NCBI GenBank assembly: GCA_009869945.1
Contig: WIXG01000034.1
Location: 296,079-360,078, forward strand
Direction of reading: 5' to 3'
Source of the DNA: Mesaphorura yosii
Taxonomy: Eukaryota; Arthropoda; Collembola; Poduromorpha; Tullbergiidae
Length of the DNA: 64,000 bases
The notes below the pieces were generated by a model. The model saw only the letters and a list, made by a program, of their open reading frames with translations, was not told the origin of the DNA and did not search any database. Position 1 is the first letter of the stretch, and each line of letters opens with the position of its first letter. The position numbers and the translations under genes are program-made. This document shows, piece by piece, positions 1 to 31,769 of the stretch.

Positions 1-3000
1 CGCGCCGACCGCGCCAAGACAGGCCCAAATTGCACCTTGACCTTCTCTCACACGCAGGCTGTAAATCACAATCACGCAAAGCACGAAACTTTTATCAGAT
101 TTGGGAAATTGAATCTTTGAACTGTGAATTGAATACATTGAAATTCGATACGGCGTGCCCGACTGCATTTTTCGGCCAAACTGCACACAAAAATGGCATT
201 GTTTCGAGTTATTTATTAATTCGCGATTTTATAATGAAATTATTTGAATTCGTAATTTGCGGTCGTTATTCTGGCCGAACTTCGTTGAAATCTTTTGTTT
301 CCACAAATTGCGCCGCGCTTTAAATCAAGGGTAACTTTAAACTTGACATTACGAAAAGAAGGTCATTTTGACATTTGCATTTACACTTGCGGCACGGCAT
401 GGCTCAACTTGTGCCTTTCAGCGCCTGCGCTTGTTTGTGGTCGTGGTTGTGGGATGCTGGCATAAATTAATTTCTCTATTTACCTTTGAACTCATGAAAA
501 GAAATAATAAGGTGAGAACTTACATTTATTAACTCCTGCGCGCATTTCAGGTACGTACATAGTTTGCTTGCTTATGGATTACCATATTACGTAGAAATCT
601 GGGTTAGGGAAAAGAATAAACTTTCCAAGAGCAATAAACTTACTACTGTTTGAGACACCGCGCCGAGCGCGCGCATGCCACTACACGGATAAGATTTCTA
701 AGATAAAAAAGTCAAGATGACGAGTGAGATTTCTGCAGGAAGCGAACGAAATGATATGAAATTGAGATAATTGAGATTCACGTAAGTGAATCTGAACGCA
801 CACGCCGTCATGTCGGCTTACATATTCGGATTACAGGGTCAGGAGTCAGAGCTAGATGCTTTATTCATTTCTTGGATTAGAAACTCGAATTTATGAGCAC
901 TGCAGTGAGCATTGAACGCGGATGAACACACGTACAATAGAATCTTTGTCTCCGCCAAAAAAGAAAAAATAAACACACGATCTTCGAACTATAATTAATT
1001 ATAGGTCTTAAATTAACATCGAAAATCGATTAGACGATAGTGATCGTCTGTGCATGACTTCCACTTTATTGGCTAGCTTGTCTTTTCTGGCTCTGACATG
1101 TCATGACTGACTTCGAAGTTCGAATCAATCGCTATCTGCCAACACCCATCCACAGTCCACACTCAACCCATTGTTTTATGCGTCCGTGTCCGAATCTTCG
1201 TAAATCATAAAATAAATTCACTTTTTATTGAAACTCGACGTCCGCGAATATTGATTAATTACGTCCGCGAATATTTTCGCATTTTCTGCAAAATTCCTGG
1301 GCTTGAATTACACCAGGCTGGAACCACGAACCAAGAATCACGTACAATAAACAATTCGCATTGTGCTTCATAGTCTTCATTGCCAAGTTGCTTGCCTTGA
1401 CGAAGGCTGAAGGTGATGCAATAAAATCTTCTTCACAGGTTTAGGATCTTTTACTGATTTTTAGAACCCAATCAATCGACACGACCATAAATAAAATTAG
1501 TTCCTTATCTTGAAATTATACAATTCACATTTTTTGTTCATCCTCATCAAAGGTTTTGTACTGTTTGCATGCAGACCGGATCGTTCCACCACAAATCAAG
1601 TCACCAGCATTGAAAAATGCTTTATGCCTTGTTTTTGTCAGAGTAATTAAACGAAAGCTGACAGATGAACAGAAAATAACTCAAATTGCATGAGTACAAT
1701 AAGCGAATGACGAAACCATCAATTTTTAAAGTATACAAAACAGGATTTTAAGTCAATTCGCATTCCTGGGGTTAATTCAAGCACCACGCGTCGTGTGCGA
1801 TGAGCAATGCGTTTTTTGTGAGGTCAACTTGTGAAGTCCTGACCAGTTTGTATAGATTGACGAAAAATTGGATGTCTTGGCTCATCAATCACAGATGAGT
1901 GGAATACAAAGAAATTTTACTTTTTAAGCCATTGACAAGCTCAACAAATGTTAAATGTGTGTGTCCTTTCTTTCAAAGCGCACGTACACGCAAAAATCGA
2001 GATTAAAAATTTTCAGATGCAGGTGCAAGCGAGTAAATTGGGACAAAAATAAAAAAATTCAATTTCATAAACCGTAATTCCGTAATCATCATAATTGTCA
2101 AAGGAAGTCAATCTCAATTCATACACACTAGCAATGGCACACAACATAAGTACGTTATGAGCTCGTAAGGATCGTATAAGTACGTCCATTTATGAACGCA
2201 TTCATCATTCTGGTCTTATCCCAGCCTCATCTCAGAACGGGACACGACGGAGACTTTTACTTTCGTTCACTTTCCTCTTTCGATTTGAGGACGAGGACAG
2301 AATACTATAAATATTTATACAACAGTCGAAGTCAACACTCAGCCAAGCCGAATTGTTTACTTACTCGAATTGGCTTGTTTGATAATTTCAAGACTGCGTG
2401 CATGCTTTTACGGTACGATGAAGGGACAGGGATTACCACACAGTCACACGCACGAAGCCACACACTTGGGTGAAGTACACCTTGAGTCTAAAAATACACA
2501 TGTCAATGTGGACAAGTTTGCATTATGTCACATTCATGCCTTCTTGCATAAATTATTTTGAAACAAGCCTCACTTTACGACTTGGCTGCGACTCTAACCA
2601 AGCCAAAGGAAAGTCTAGCGTGAACCTCAATTGGAATTTTGTCAATAAATCTCATAAAAACGAAACTTTTCATAATTTCCATTCTCACAGGGTTTATGGC
2701 CGCGTGTACGTTAATTTTAATGAAATTTTAGTGTCGCTTGCCGAATCTCAGCGGCTGCTTCAGTGTCCAATGTGAAATGCACTTTCGAGAGTGAAACTCG
2801 AGTTAATGATTCTAGTAAAAGCCGTGAGCCCGGTACGCGGTTTGTTTTTCTTCAATTAGCTAATGATTAATGCCAGAACAATTACGAGTTTGGTTTTGGC
2901 TTCAGTTTTAGCAGCTGCCAATTTTAATGGCCAAAGTATGAAAGACGCCAATTCGTCAATAATGCAAGTGTCTCGTCATTATAATGTGCGATGATAAATT

Positions 3001-3659
3001 AATTAAATCTCTCACAAAATCGTACTCGTAATTCGTCTTCCAAGACAAGCCAAGCCATCTGAGAGCGCATTTGACATGATCACTCGCGCTCTCATCAAAT
3101 TTTCTGCTGCCATGAATCTGTTACTTCCTATTTCTTCTCAGGCTGCCTCATAAATCTCGTCGTCGTTCTGAATCTCTTATTTCATAATGTGACACATTCG
3201 AAAAAGCAATTTTGAATGAATAACAAGTCTCAAAATGCATCGAGTCATAAAGCAACATTTTTCATTCGTCTTTATTTTCATTCACAGATCCGCGATTCGC
3301 ACGCGATTCACAGTCCACATGCAAAATGCGATAATGCAAGAATGCTGTGATTCAGGATGAAGATGACTTTTTGTTGTCGTACGTGTCTATGTGACAATGA
3401 GACGACGAGACGAGACAGCGAGAATTCGCACTCGCACTCACGCACTCGGAAATGTGTCCATTATCCTTAATCGACATGTGAGATAATTTTATGTCGTGTA
3501 GATCTTGATTATGAGAATGAGAATTGCCCTTTCTAAGAATGAATTTCGCTTCTGAGTGTAAAATACGGATAATTGTAGCAGCAAAAGTGCAAAATTAGTT
3601 CACTAATTCGCCATTTGCTCTAATGACACGGAGCAGTATGCTGTAGAGGCTGTACTTAC
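1..3659. other. Non-coding stretch, nothing recognised
   Basis: No recognisable protein domain, long ATG-initiated frame or RNA gene was found here. Later exons of the minus-strand gene whose first coding exon ends at 3660 must lie in this stretch or beyond the left edge; I could not identify one. The only local structure noted is a short direct repeat of acgtccgcgaatatt at about 1238-1252 and 1261-1275. Confidence 0.5.
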
Positions 3660-4300
3660 TTGTTTCGAAGCTGCTGCTGCGGAGATTTCTCTTCAATTCG
3701 GTTATTGTTGTTGTTGAGAAGATTCAGGTGATTGTGATGGCTCAGTTTGTTGCTGTTGATGAAAGCTGGATGCTGGGAAGATCGCTGCGTGCGAACGGTG
3801 GAGTTGAAGTTATGGACCAACGGTGGTTGGGGCGTCCTCGGATTCTTGGAGCTGAAGGATGTCGACGAGGAGGTCGACACTTCCATCTTGGCGCGCACGA
3901 CTGATTGCGTCGAGTTGTTGAAGTGCGCTGCCCGGTCTTTGTTGATAATCTGGTTCAGAATGTTGGCATTATTGTAGGCGGCGACTACTGGGACCGGAAT
4001 GGAGGCAGCCGCGTGCGGTTTGACGTAGTGGTTCTTAGCGCTATCCCAAACGTGTATTGTGTAACTAGAACTAGAACTAGACGTGGTGAGTTCACGAGGC
4101 GCTCCCTGTGAATACGAGGTCGAGGAGGACGATCTTCTGTCTAGACATTGTCCAGTTGACAAGCTGCCAAAGATCATTAAGAGGACAAGTCCTGCCACAA
4201 CAATCGCTCTATTGTTATTCTGGCGGCTGCGCATCTTGTAACCGCTGTCGAATTGCTTGTAATCGTGTTGAGACTGTGCGAGTGTCATTGTAGAGTACAT
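3660..4300 (-). CDS. Unrecognised secreted or membrane-anchored protein, first coding exon
   Basis: This is an open exon of 641 nt reading leftward from an ATG at 4300 to a strong donor (AA|gtaagt at 3659, phase 2). Translation through the donor hits a stop at once, so the protein continues in an unidentified exon further left. The 213 residues begin with ~30 polar residues, then a hydrophobic segment (AIVVAGLVLLMIFGSLSTG) ending in a Cys. Starting at the internal Met23 (MRSRQNN) would give a standard cleavable signal peptide. The rest is low complexity: serine runs, Asn, His and Gln tracts, and sequons NNST and FNST that could be N-glycosylated. No domain was recognised. The layout (signal segment, disordered propeptide-like region, further exons) would fit a secreted precursor, but that is inference. 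Confidence 0.6.
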
Positions 4301-7300
4301 TGTGCCAACAATTGGTTTTGGCTGCACACTCAAGATCACGATTGTGTTGTAAAGGGATTAAATAAATTACACAAGTGTCTGGCTCAAGTGGAGCACATTA
4401 CGTGTTCGGGTTGTCTGTCTGCGTCCTGAATGAACTTGATTGTTCACTTGCACTTGCACGATCCGTCAGAATTTATTTCTTTCGGGTCGAAGGGCACCAA
4501 GCCCCGACTGGGCCCATTTAAAGCTGAAAGTGTCCGGGCGGGAGACGTTCCAGAAATGTTCACGAAGTCTTGATCCAAGTTCATGTAACTGATCTTGTTC
4601 GAGCGTTGAAACTTGGAACAGATCACGTCAGCGAAATGTATGGTCAATGGACACAGATCGAGTCGGCGACTTGTTGCACATGCACTTGCAAAAATTCGAC
4701 TGAGTCTGCAGGCTCACTGAAGAAAGAATTCGCAGGTTGAGAATTCTGTATCGAAGAAAATCAGCGAGCCATTTGAGCCCTGCAGTCTTTACGATCACTC
4801 GCAGTTCACAATTCAGTGTTGTAAATATCTGCACTGCACTGCACGTTGAGTTCGCTGAATGATATATTTACTTTTAATACATTTCTGAATATAGCAATTT
4901 ATCTATCATTTGTCATCTCGCAGCGTTATTCTTGTGCTTGCCTGTGCTGCTGTGTACCTGCCTGATGTCTGTTGCTGCTGCTGCTTTCGTACCAGACGCA
5001 ACAATGAAACAGAACGGACTTACCTTACTTCAAGCTTAATGCAGAATTCTTGATGAAGTACAAACTTATAGCTGTGTTAGGATAAAGTGTATAACAAGAA
5101 ACTCATTGCACGGTGGGGCTTTTAGCATGAGACAACGTTGCGCTGAGGGATGGGAGACAACTTTTCTCACATGTATGAGATGCTCGCAATCTCACATCTT
5201 GCGTAGTTTGTAAAGAGCTTGGATGTAAAGTTCCAACTTACGCTGTTCGTAGTTAATTAGTATGCCAGTAAGCTAAGTACAGTAAGTACATAGAGAATAT
5301 GATATATTCAAGTTGCATTGTTTTAAGTTTCTTTATGAAGGTCTTATAGTGGGAATTTTGTGAGGGAATCTTGCGATTATGCACTGCCTTGGCCTGTACT
5401 GGCCAAAATTTCGGTCAAATCGGTGCTTGAGTGTTCGAAGCAAGGAACGGCCATGGCCCATGCAGACAAATGGAACAGAAGGTCATTATGGATTCGACAA
5501 TTAAGATGTGGAGACATCAATTTTTCTCGCCACGATTTAGCAAATGAAATTGAAATCCGCACTGGTTTGTAATTAAAATTGCAATTAACGGCAGCGACGG
5601 CGTGAGCAATCAATTTACATTGCATAAAATTGTCGCAGTCTCAGTGACAGTGTGCATCACGTCAATAATTAAGTATTATTTACGAGCGGGGTGACATTCA
5701 ATTTATAACCTGGCGCAATAAGTGCAACAATCACACAGGACTGGTCGTTGGACTCGTAATCACATAAATATAAATCCAAATCCAATTGTGAAATTTGAAG
5801 TTCACAGCAACTGCTCTTTTGCCTGTACTGAAATTATTAATAAGCAAAAGTTCGTCGTTGCCAATTTTGCTTTACCAACATGGGTTGATGATGCACTTGG
5901 CTTTGGCTTTCAGAATGAATGCAGAATGCAATTACAACAATGGGCTTTCTTTACTTCTTACCTCACCCATTTGGCAACGAGACAGAATAAAGGATTCTTC
6001 ATTACAGCAGCCGCGCAATAATGCACACTGCACTCGGCGAGAGCCAAAATCAAGTCAAGATAATATGATTTGATTTGGCACTGGGCACGCTTTAATTGAT
6101 AAATCGTTTATCTTAACATTGACTCATTTGGACGGGACGCGGAGGCAATAATTTAATTGGCCAAGTTAATTTGATTGTTTTAACAATGCAAATGGCAAAT
6201 ACAGCGCGTTGCAATTTGGTTGCGGGGCTCGAAATAATTATTTGTACAAAAAATAAGATTGAAGATGATACGCTTGGAATTTGGTATTACGTACACGTCG
6301 CGACACATGATTTTGGTGACAGATAAGCTCACGTTCACGCTTGCGCTGCGCCCACTCACGAAATAATTGCATGATCACATTCTAATTCGTGAGCAGTTAA
6401 ATTGAGTTAAATACTGACGAGTTATGCAATCAATTTAATTATTGGGTGAAATATGAAGATTTGATGGAATTGTCACCCATTTTGAAGAGGGAACTTGACA
6501 TGAACAATCAAAATCGTGTGCAGAAGTTCATTTTACAATCAAGTCAGCGTGATTTTTAAAGGTGCGCACCTTCTTGAACTCGTGAACTTATTGCGAAATA
6601 GAAATTGCAATTGTGGCTGTCATGATTGGGGAGGTCGGATCATCCGATGGCCTGGCCTACAAACATAAACATTACCGACTTGCGTTTGTGCTGCGGTTGT
6701 GGTCGGTAATCCCAAAGGACCAAGCAAGATCATAAATCAAGAGTTAAGAGGGCATATCACAGCATATCCCACAATGCGACGACCAATTTGACACTTTTAA
6801 AGTTTAAAAGGACTGAAGTGAAATCAAGTTGACATTGATACTGAAAATACAAAAATACTGTTACAGATACATGCAAGAATATGTCATGGAGGTTATAAAA
6901 CGCTTTCCAAAGGATTAACTCCATTTATGCACCGCACTGCATTGAACTATCAGTGCCTATTATTGCATACAATACATAAGAAAGGATGGATTCCGAAAAA
7001 TCCTAGTCCAAGGAGTAGGACAGTGTGTGGAACAAAACACACTCCGCCTTGTTTCATAAACATTACCTCAAAGGTTCATATGAGTTATAAATAGCTTCAA
7101 CTTCGAGGACGCAATTCAATCAGTGAGCACCGAAAGTTTTCTTTTCCAGTTAAAAAAGTTCTACCAGACTTCGAAATGCTGAGAGGTCAAGACTGAAGAG
7201 TAATTGTACGGAAAAGCATAATACCATTACAAAAGATTGAAATGTTTTCACAAGTCGGAGAAACAGCGAAGGTTGCCGACCGAAGTTCTTGCGAAAGAGC

Positions 7301-10300
7301 AATTGGAAATTGGTAATTTGATCCAATCCAAGCTAATTACTTTTATCCAATTGCCCGACTCTTGCAAAATAGGAGCGATTCAATTGTATTTCGGAAAGAC
7401 TTAAACTGTGTTAACAACATGGCAATTTATGCAATTGGACTGGGCTTGGTTCGCGTTTGAATTTGACTTGATTCGGCCAACAGCCAGAGAGAAAAGCATA
7501 AATTACAAATTCCTTCCACTCAGGATACAGAAGATTGATTGTTTATAACGACATAAAGAACCCGGAGGCAGCAGAATTGTTGAAAAATCTGCAACTATGA
7601 ATTACAATTACAACTCTTAAATCATGCAATACTTTTGCCACTGCTGCTGCTCAGGATTAATACCTGCAATACGTTTTGAATATGAATAATTTGGGTTCGC
7701 GAGTTCTCGCCCTATTAAAAATTAGCCCACTTCTGATATCCAATTCTTGCTTTGAGCCGACTGTGTGCAGAATGAATTTCAAATGACATATTTACACTTT
7801 AATCGAGAATAGAATTGTGCTGTTTGTCTGTGCATGATTAATTTCTGACTCGTTATATGACCATTGCGTAATGTATGTAATAAAACTTTGGTTTACCAGG
7901 CACAACTAGGACAAAGGCGATTGCTTAACTCATAATTGTCGTATGGTCCCCTTAAAGTCTCTCCCAAAACTGTACTGTGGTTACTGACGTGAATTTTATG
8001 ATGATAAATCGAAACCAAAGATTGTCGCATGAAGAGGAAGCCATAAATTTGTCAGTTTTGGGCTTTCTACGAATTTCCATTAAACGAAAAAACATGCGCG
8101 AAAGGTGACATAATCGATTTTCTGGTCTACCAACAGCCTGGGAATCAGTGAAATAGAAAGTCGATCCGTAATAACGCGTTAACACGAACTAATTTGTGCA
8201 ATCACGTTAGTCAGTTCATCTGTGCAATTGTTTGCGACAGCTCATCGCCAGAAATGGTCCTGAAAGATGTCGCGTGCTCCTTCGTGACGAAGATTTGAGA
8301 ATTTCAGCTGTTAATTGCGTGCAATTTACCAATTTAAGACGTTGGGCGAAATGAGTTACACGAAACCATTGCTTAAATGATTTCAGCGCCTCCTTGCACG
8401 GGTTGAGTTGCATAATGGAATGGAGCCAATTGCGTTTATAAATAAAAATTCGAGAGTTTCTCCGCGAACTGTGTCGTTCAGGATATAAATTTCAGAGTAG
8501 CCATATTATGTATACCAAATTGCAGCATCTCGCGCCATGCACCTATGAAATGCCTTGACTTGACACACCATGGACTTACCCCAAATCTGAAACTGGATTT
8601 GTGCTTGCGTTTTGACACGTACTCGAGAATCGCATTCGCGGTTTATAGCGCCAATTATCTCATTTTCGTGCACTGCTATTTATGACTCAATTCTAGCAAC
8701 ACAATAAACGTGTACTTGTTGCCTGTATAATTTGCATATTTCCGTAAGTCATAAACTTTGATTTCTGAAAAAGGAGAGTTAATTCAAAGCACGCAAGCAG
8801 TGGCGACATGTTTTACGATCATATGCGATTTTGTGCGATCACAATTGCCATATTATGTAAAATATCACATATTCTGGCAAAAACAAAATTGACTTATTTG
8901 GTCGCATTTGGTGCACAAGCAGTTGTTTCAGAGTTGGTGAATCGTTGAAATTTAAAAGAATTGAATCTTTTCGTTGTTTGACAGGAAGAATCACTCAAGA
9001 CGCAAATCTCTGCTAGCCTCTTGAATGATTTCGACCTTTTAATTTCACAGGGCGAGGAGAACTTGCAAAAAATCTAATGACTCAACTTTTTGCAATGTGG
9101 CCGCTCAGTGAACCGCAAATTATAAAATATTTTGACCCCGTTGAACTTTCCTCGAAGACTGCACACAATTCGCGCCGAGCTTCCAAAATACTTTGATCTT
9201 GTTTCGCCAGAATGTCACAACCTGCCCTGGCTGGACTGCGTGTAAACATGTAATTTTATATTATTATGAGAGTAAAGTGTTTCATTTTAATTTTGCAAAT
9301 TGCCCACACTGACGAATGTGAATTGAGAATGTTCATAGCTCATTACATAATTTGATGGCATGTCCGAGTCGAATGCGTGTGCGTTTGCGTTTCCAACGCC
9401 ATCGTCGTCGTCGGTCAAAGAAATTAAATTTTCAACAAGAAAATCAACCCTACCGCTTGCAACATATGCCCACATATCATTAGCGCTTTATTTTGACACG
9501 CCATGTCGGCAGTGGTTCAAAGCACTACGTTTAACGAAGAAATCTATTTTTTCATAATGCGTTGCGTTTATCAAATGTTAAATGGCCAAGCAGTCAAGTC
9601 AATAACGCATCAACGCATGTCACAGTCCCTGGCAGTATTTGCATGGGAATTGCTACGATACGCTTGTGACATGACAAAGCAGCCTGCCTGCCAACAATCT
9701 GAGCTCTTGCTTTGCTTTGATGAGACAGCGGTGGGTGGATTAGATTACCTACTCGTATTATTAATGCATTACCGATACAAAACATTTCTGTGATGATGCA
9801 ACCATGCAACAGGCCAGCCTGGTGGAGAAGATCACAAAAACTTGTATGCCTATTTTCAAAATTCGTATTTCGTATTTCCTATCTGCGGTTGGATATTGGA
9901 TATCGTCGAAAACTTGCTACAGTCAATTGTGATTGCATTCGTCGTAACTCGAAAAAGTAAATACACGGCGACTGCGCCTTGCTTTGGGCTGTAGCGATTT
10001 AATAATCATAATGATAATACGTTTTGGGCGTTGCAAAGTTTGGCACAAAAAATTCAAATTTCATTTTTATTAGCCCTACTCAATTTCACTGCAATTATTC
10101 ATAATTTTTATTTTATTATCTTTCTTTCGCTCTCAGGACGCGAATTATTTGCTTTGAACATCACCGACGGACATGAACCTTTCCTATTCATTCTCAATTG
10201 CATTGCTTTGTGAGGCGAATCATGGCGATTGCGGAATAAAGCCACCGTACACTGCTGCAATGCACTGAACAAGTCGGAAGGATTGAGTTTTTATCAAAGC

Positions 10301-13300
10301 AATAGCAATAATGAGAAGATTGGCTAAATTCTTTATTGTTACAAAAAATGAGACATGAAACATGAAAGCAAAATAGCGATGAGGAAGAATACAGCGGGCT
10401 CACAGCACCAAACAACCTCAAAAGCTACCAAATAATTAAATTACGAGAATGGTGAATAACATATTAAACCACCGAAATCAAATCCTGCATGTGGATTAAG
10501 GATCTGGAATCTCAGTCTGACAGTTGTTTACTCAATTTTCATTTACAAGGAAAGGAAAGCATAACTGAAGCACAAAGCATGATAGAAGCATTGGAAACAA
10601 GTTTCAAAGTTTATACTTTACGAACTCCTAATTACGCTGAAATTACATTTTCACTTACGAAAAGCAGTATTAATTGATTTTTGATGCATGGGTTCATTTT
10701 GCAGGGGAAGGTTAACTGGTAACTCGCAGCTGGCTGCTGTTTCGGTGATTACATGAAACCAGGAGCCAGTAATTTCCAGACATGAAACCCTACAAAACCA
10801 AAATCGAAAGCTTGGTCTCGTCTTGTCTCCTCTTAACGCCAAAATTAGCCATTTAATAAAGAATCAGTCCAATATTAGGTCATTGTAATTTAAAGCAACG
10901 AGATGACTAACCTAATCATAGAGAACTCTCGAAGAAAAGTAATTAAAGTTGGAAACGTAATGCTGAAATGTGCTTACATAATGAGGAAGTGTTGACTCAT
11001 TCCCACCTGGCCAGTCTGTTGCCCCAGTCTAAATCAATTTCTCTCGTGTCAATCTCGAGGGTGCGAGCTGACATGTTCAGCTGCCAGTTTAATGCTTACT
11101 CATTCCCATCGCCAGAAGCGTAACTCTGTCTCCAACAATTAATTAGCAAACTAATTAAAATCAGAATTTAGAAATGTCATCTCGATAAATGTGAAGAAAA
11201 GAAAACTGCGGACAGATTTGACAGGGTTTTTGTCCCAACTGCTGGCTGCTTTATGTGGTATTACGTAACCGTACAAATGTGCGCTAATAACATTTTAAGA
11301 AATTTTTAAGAAATTGCGGCCGATTTCAATAGAAAAGTCATTTCGAACCCGCTTAATAAGCAAAAACGCAGGTCGCAAAAAGGTGCTCAAGGAATCCGAA
11401 CGCAATCTAAGAAAAGGTAAACACATTAAAATGAGGTTGCCGCGCCTTTTTCATGTTCTTTCGAGTCGATTACAATTCACAGGTCTCAGTTGGAACTTTT
11501 CTCTGTGCCGCTGAATGAGTTCAGACAGATGAAATAGAGAGGCACACCTTTGTTGTGATAGCGCAACAATGAAGCAATTTTCCTCATGCGTACGTGTTCA
11601 GTGTTTCGTGTTTACTCAAGTCATCATCGCCGACTATCCTCTCTCGTCATCGCTGACGCTGATTTTGCAAACCGACAACCGACATGGCTTCTTTTCTGTT
11701 CCTTCGAGACCTAATTGTCTGGTGTTCCCATTTCTTCGACACCGGCCGTAAAAGAAGGAGCAAATTGAGTTGGGTTCGATTTCCAACAATTCGGAAGTCA
11801 TTTAGCAAAGAGAAACACATTTTGTTCTTTGTATTTGAACAATTGCACTGTCCATTGAGTAATCCTGCGTTCTGCTCGACAATAACCGCAAATGTGATAT
11901 GATGCAGTCCACTTTCTTTGCAGAGCACTTTTTGACATAATTATATATTATCACCACCTGGTCGGTCTGTAATTTGATTTATGGCCTGGATTACGCATAC
12001 GCACTCATAACTCTACAATACAAAAGTCGTTCACTCTCATCAATGATCAACACAGCGTACGCGTTTTCAAATTTGCTCGTTTCGATTTGAATTGGTAACA
12101 ATAAATTATTGCACGAAAAAGGCTAATTGGAGTGCATGTTTTCTGATTCGTTAATCGCGAAGCCATCGGATTCCTTTGCGGTTGCGTTGTTGCGCGAATG
12201 GCGAATACCAATAAAATGCCTCGGCACTCGGGAAATTGATCTCAGCACTTGCACTGCAATTAATTATGCATGTGTATCAAATGAATTTATGCGAACTTTT
12301 AATGCGTTTATTGTGCGTGCATAATTTACTTTATGTATTTCAACTGTAACGCGGGCAAGGTAATCGCAATTGCGAAGATGATAAAATGCGGCTTGACGGT
12401 GAGGCAATATGGAAATAATTTTGATTGCCTTCGTCTAGTTCCTCATTCGAATTCTGTTATTAAATTGGCGTAAATGTACACCGATGCAAGGCACGGCGAG
12501 GCGGAGAGATAAAGATCGTGTTTGGTCAACACACTCCATTAGACAGACAGGACTCATATGACAGAGTAGATCGTCTTGCTATTCTTGTCGAAATTGAATA
12601 CTAAGTGAGTTCAAACAACAATCTTGACACACTCGACAGATAAGTCATTGCTCATTGTCATCTCATCAAAATATTACGACTGCCAGACCCGCAGCAGCGA
12701 AATGCGAAAGGCAAAGATCCTGAACCAACGAATCCACGTTGACTGACTCTGCTGTATATTTGTGCGTCTTCAGCACTGTTCTGCGCTGGTGTGAGTCGAG
12801 TGTGATTGCGAAGAAAGCCATTTACCATTTACTGCTCCTAATCACCATTCAAAATTTGACTGCTCTGTTCATTGATCACGTTTCAGGACTCGTCTACTTT
12901 TGCTGCTGCTGCCGTTCTGTTGCGTAATCGCAATAATCGAAAACAGGTTGCACTGAACACTGAAAAGTAAGACGATCATTTAAGTGCTTCGGATTCCTGA
13001 GCACATTTCTCTTATTATTTCATTGGAGCACCAGCGAAGCATATCATATCGTAGACAATTTGTCTCCGTCATTCATCGTCGTCGTCGTCATTGGGCGATG
13101 ATACTTTGAAAATTGAGATTGGGAACCAGATCAAAATGAGTATCGCATCGCATTGAGCGAGCTTGCAAATATATGAAAGACTGCAGGTGCAGACTAACTG
13201 GCTGGCTCCCATTGTTAACACTTGCTCCACCTGGTGCGACTACACAGAACCTCTGTGAAGTAATTCTTGAGCATCTCAGGAGTTGTCATTGTTGACCATT

Positions 13301-13894
13301 GCAATTCGTAGTTCTGATAAGGGCTTTTGGGTTGGAAATCATGCTAGCACATAACTGTGCTCCAGTAGGCAGAATGTTGAAAAGATGTTTCCTGCTTGAG
13401 CAAGGGTTGCCTGGAAACGATTTGCATGGAAAACGTTGTTTAGGAACAATTTACCTGGACACAATTTGACTAGGAACAATTATACTCTGAAAGCAATTCG
13501 CTAGGAACAATTTGATTGGAACACTTTGTCTGGAAACAATTTGTCTAGGAACAATTTGTCTGCGGACTATTGTCCGCTATTGGGCTATTCAGCTATACTT
13601 TTCTCCGCTCGTTATAATTGCCACAGGACATGAACAGGATCAATAGTTTTTGAAGCAGGTTACAACAGGTTACGAGGTAATCATACAGTCAAAATCCGAA
13701 GAAATATTTGAGCTAGGAATCCGACGAGTGTGACCGCTTACACATTCGACATTGAAACGAATTTCAGGGGGAAAAATGCCATAGATGCCGTTATTTATGA
13801 AAAACTTCTTGGGCAAAATAAAAGTGGTAAGAGGAGGCAGCATGTGGTATACGGCATTCTTCCAATTTAGGTGTTCCAGAATTACATACAGTAA
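4301..13894. other. Intergenic stretch without recognised genes
   Basis: About 9.6 kb between the orphan exon and the 3' end of RPB8. Short frames occur on both strands but lack domains, credible starts or splice-linked partners. A strong minus-strand donor (AAG|gtaagtcc, exon end at 5024) could mark a 5' UTR exon of the orphan gene. A CTG-rich patch lies near 4970-4985. The minisatellite at 13,411-13,562 is listed separately. Confidence 0.45.
13411..13562. repeat. Minisatellite, ~15-bp unit, about ten copies
   Basis: About ten imperfect head-to-tail copies of a 14-16 bp unit close to ctaggaacaatttgt. The most regular copies are at 13,501-13,560. Early copies differ (tggaaacgatttg, aggaacaatttac) and later ones are nearly identical, as expected if the array grew from its right side. 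The unit length varies by a base or two and the array is not coding. Confidence 0.85.
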
Positions 13895-13900
13895 TTTATT
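13895..13900 (-). promoter_or_regulatory. Poly(A) signal of the RPB8 gene
   Basis: AATAAA on the minus strand, 90 nt past the RPB8 stop codon at 13,990-13,992. The spacing suits a short 3' UTR. Confidence 0.6.
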
Positions 13901-13989
13901 TTACAAAAAGTAACGATAGAAGAAACAGATTGACAAAATCTTAGATAATTGCAGCTTGTGGCAGAGAAGAAAGGAATCAGATTGGCCGT

Positions 13990-31769
<17,780 letters not shown>

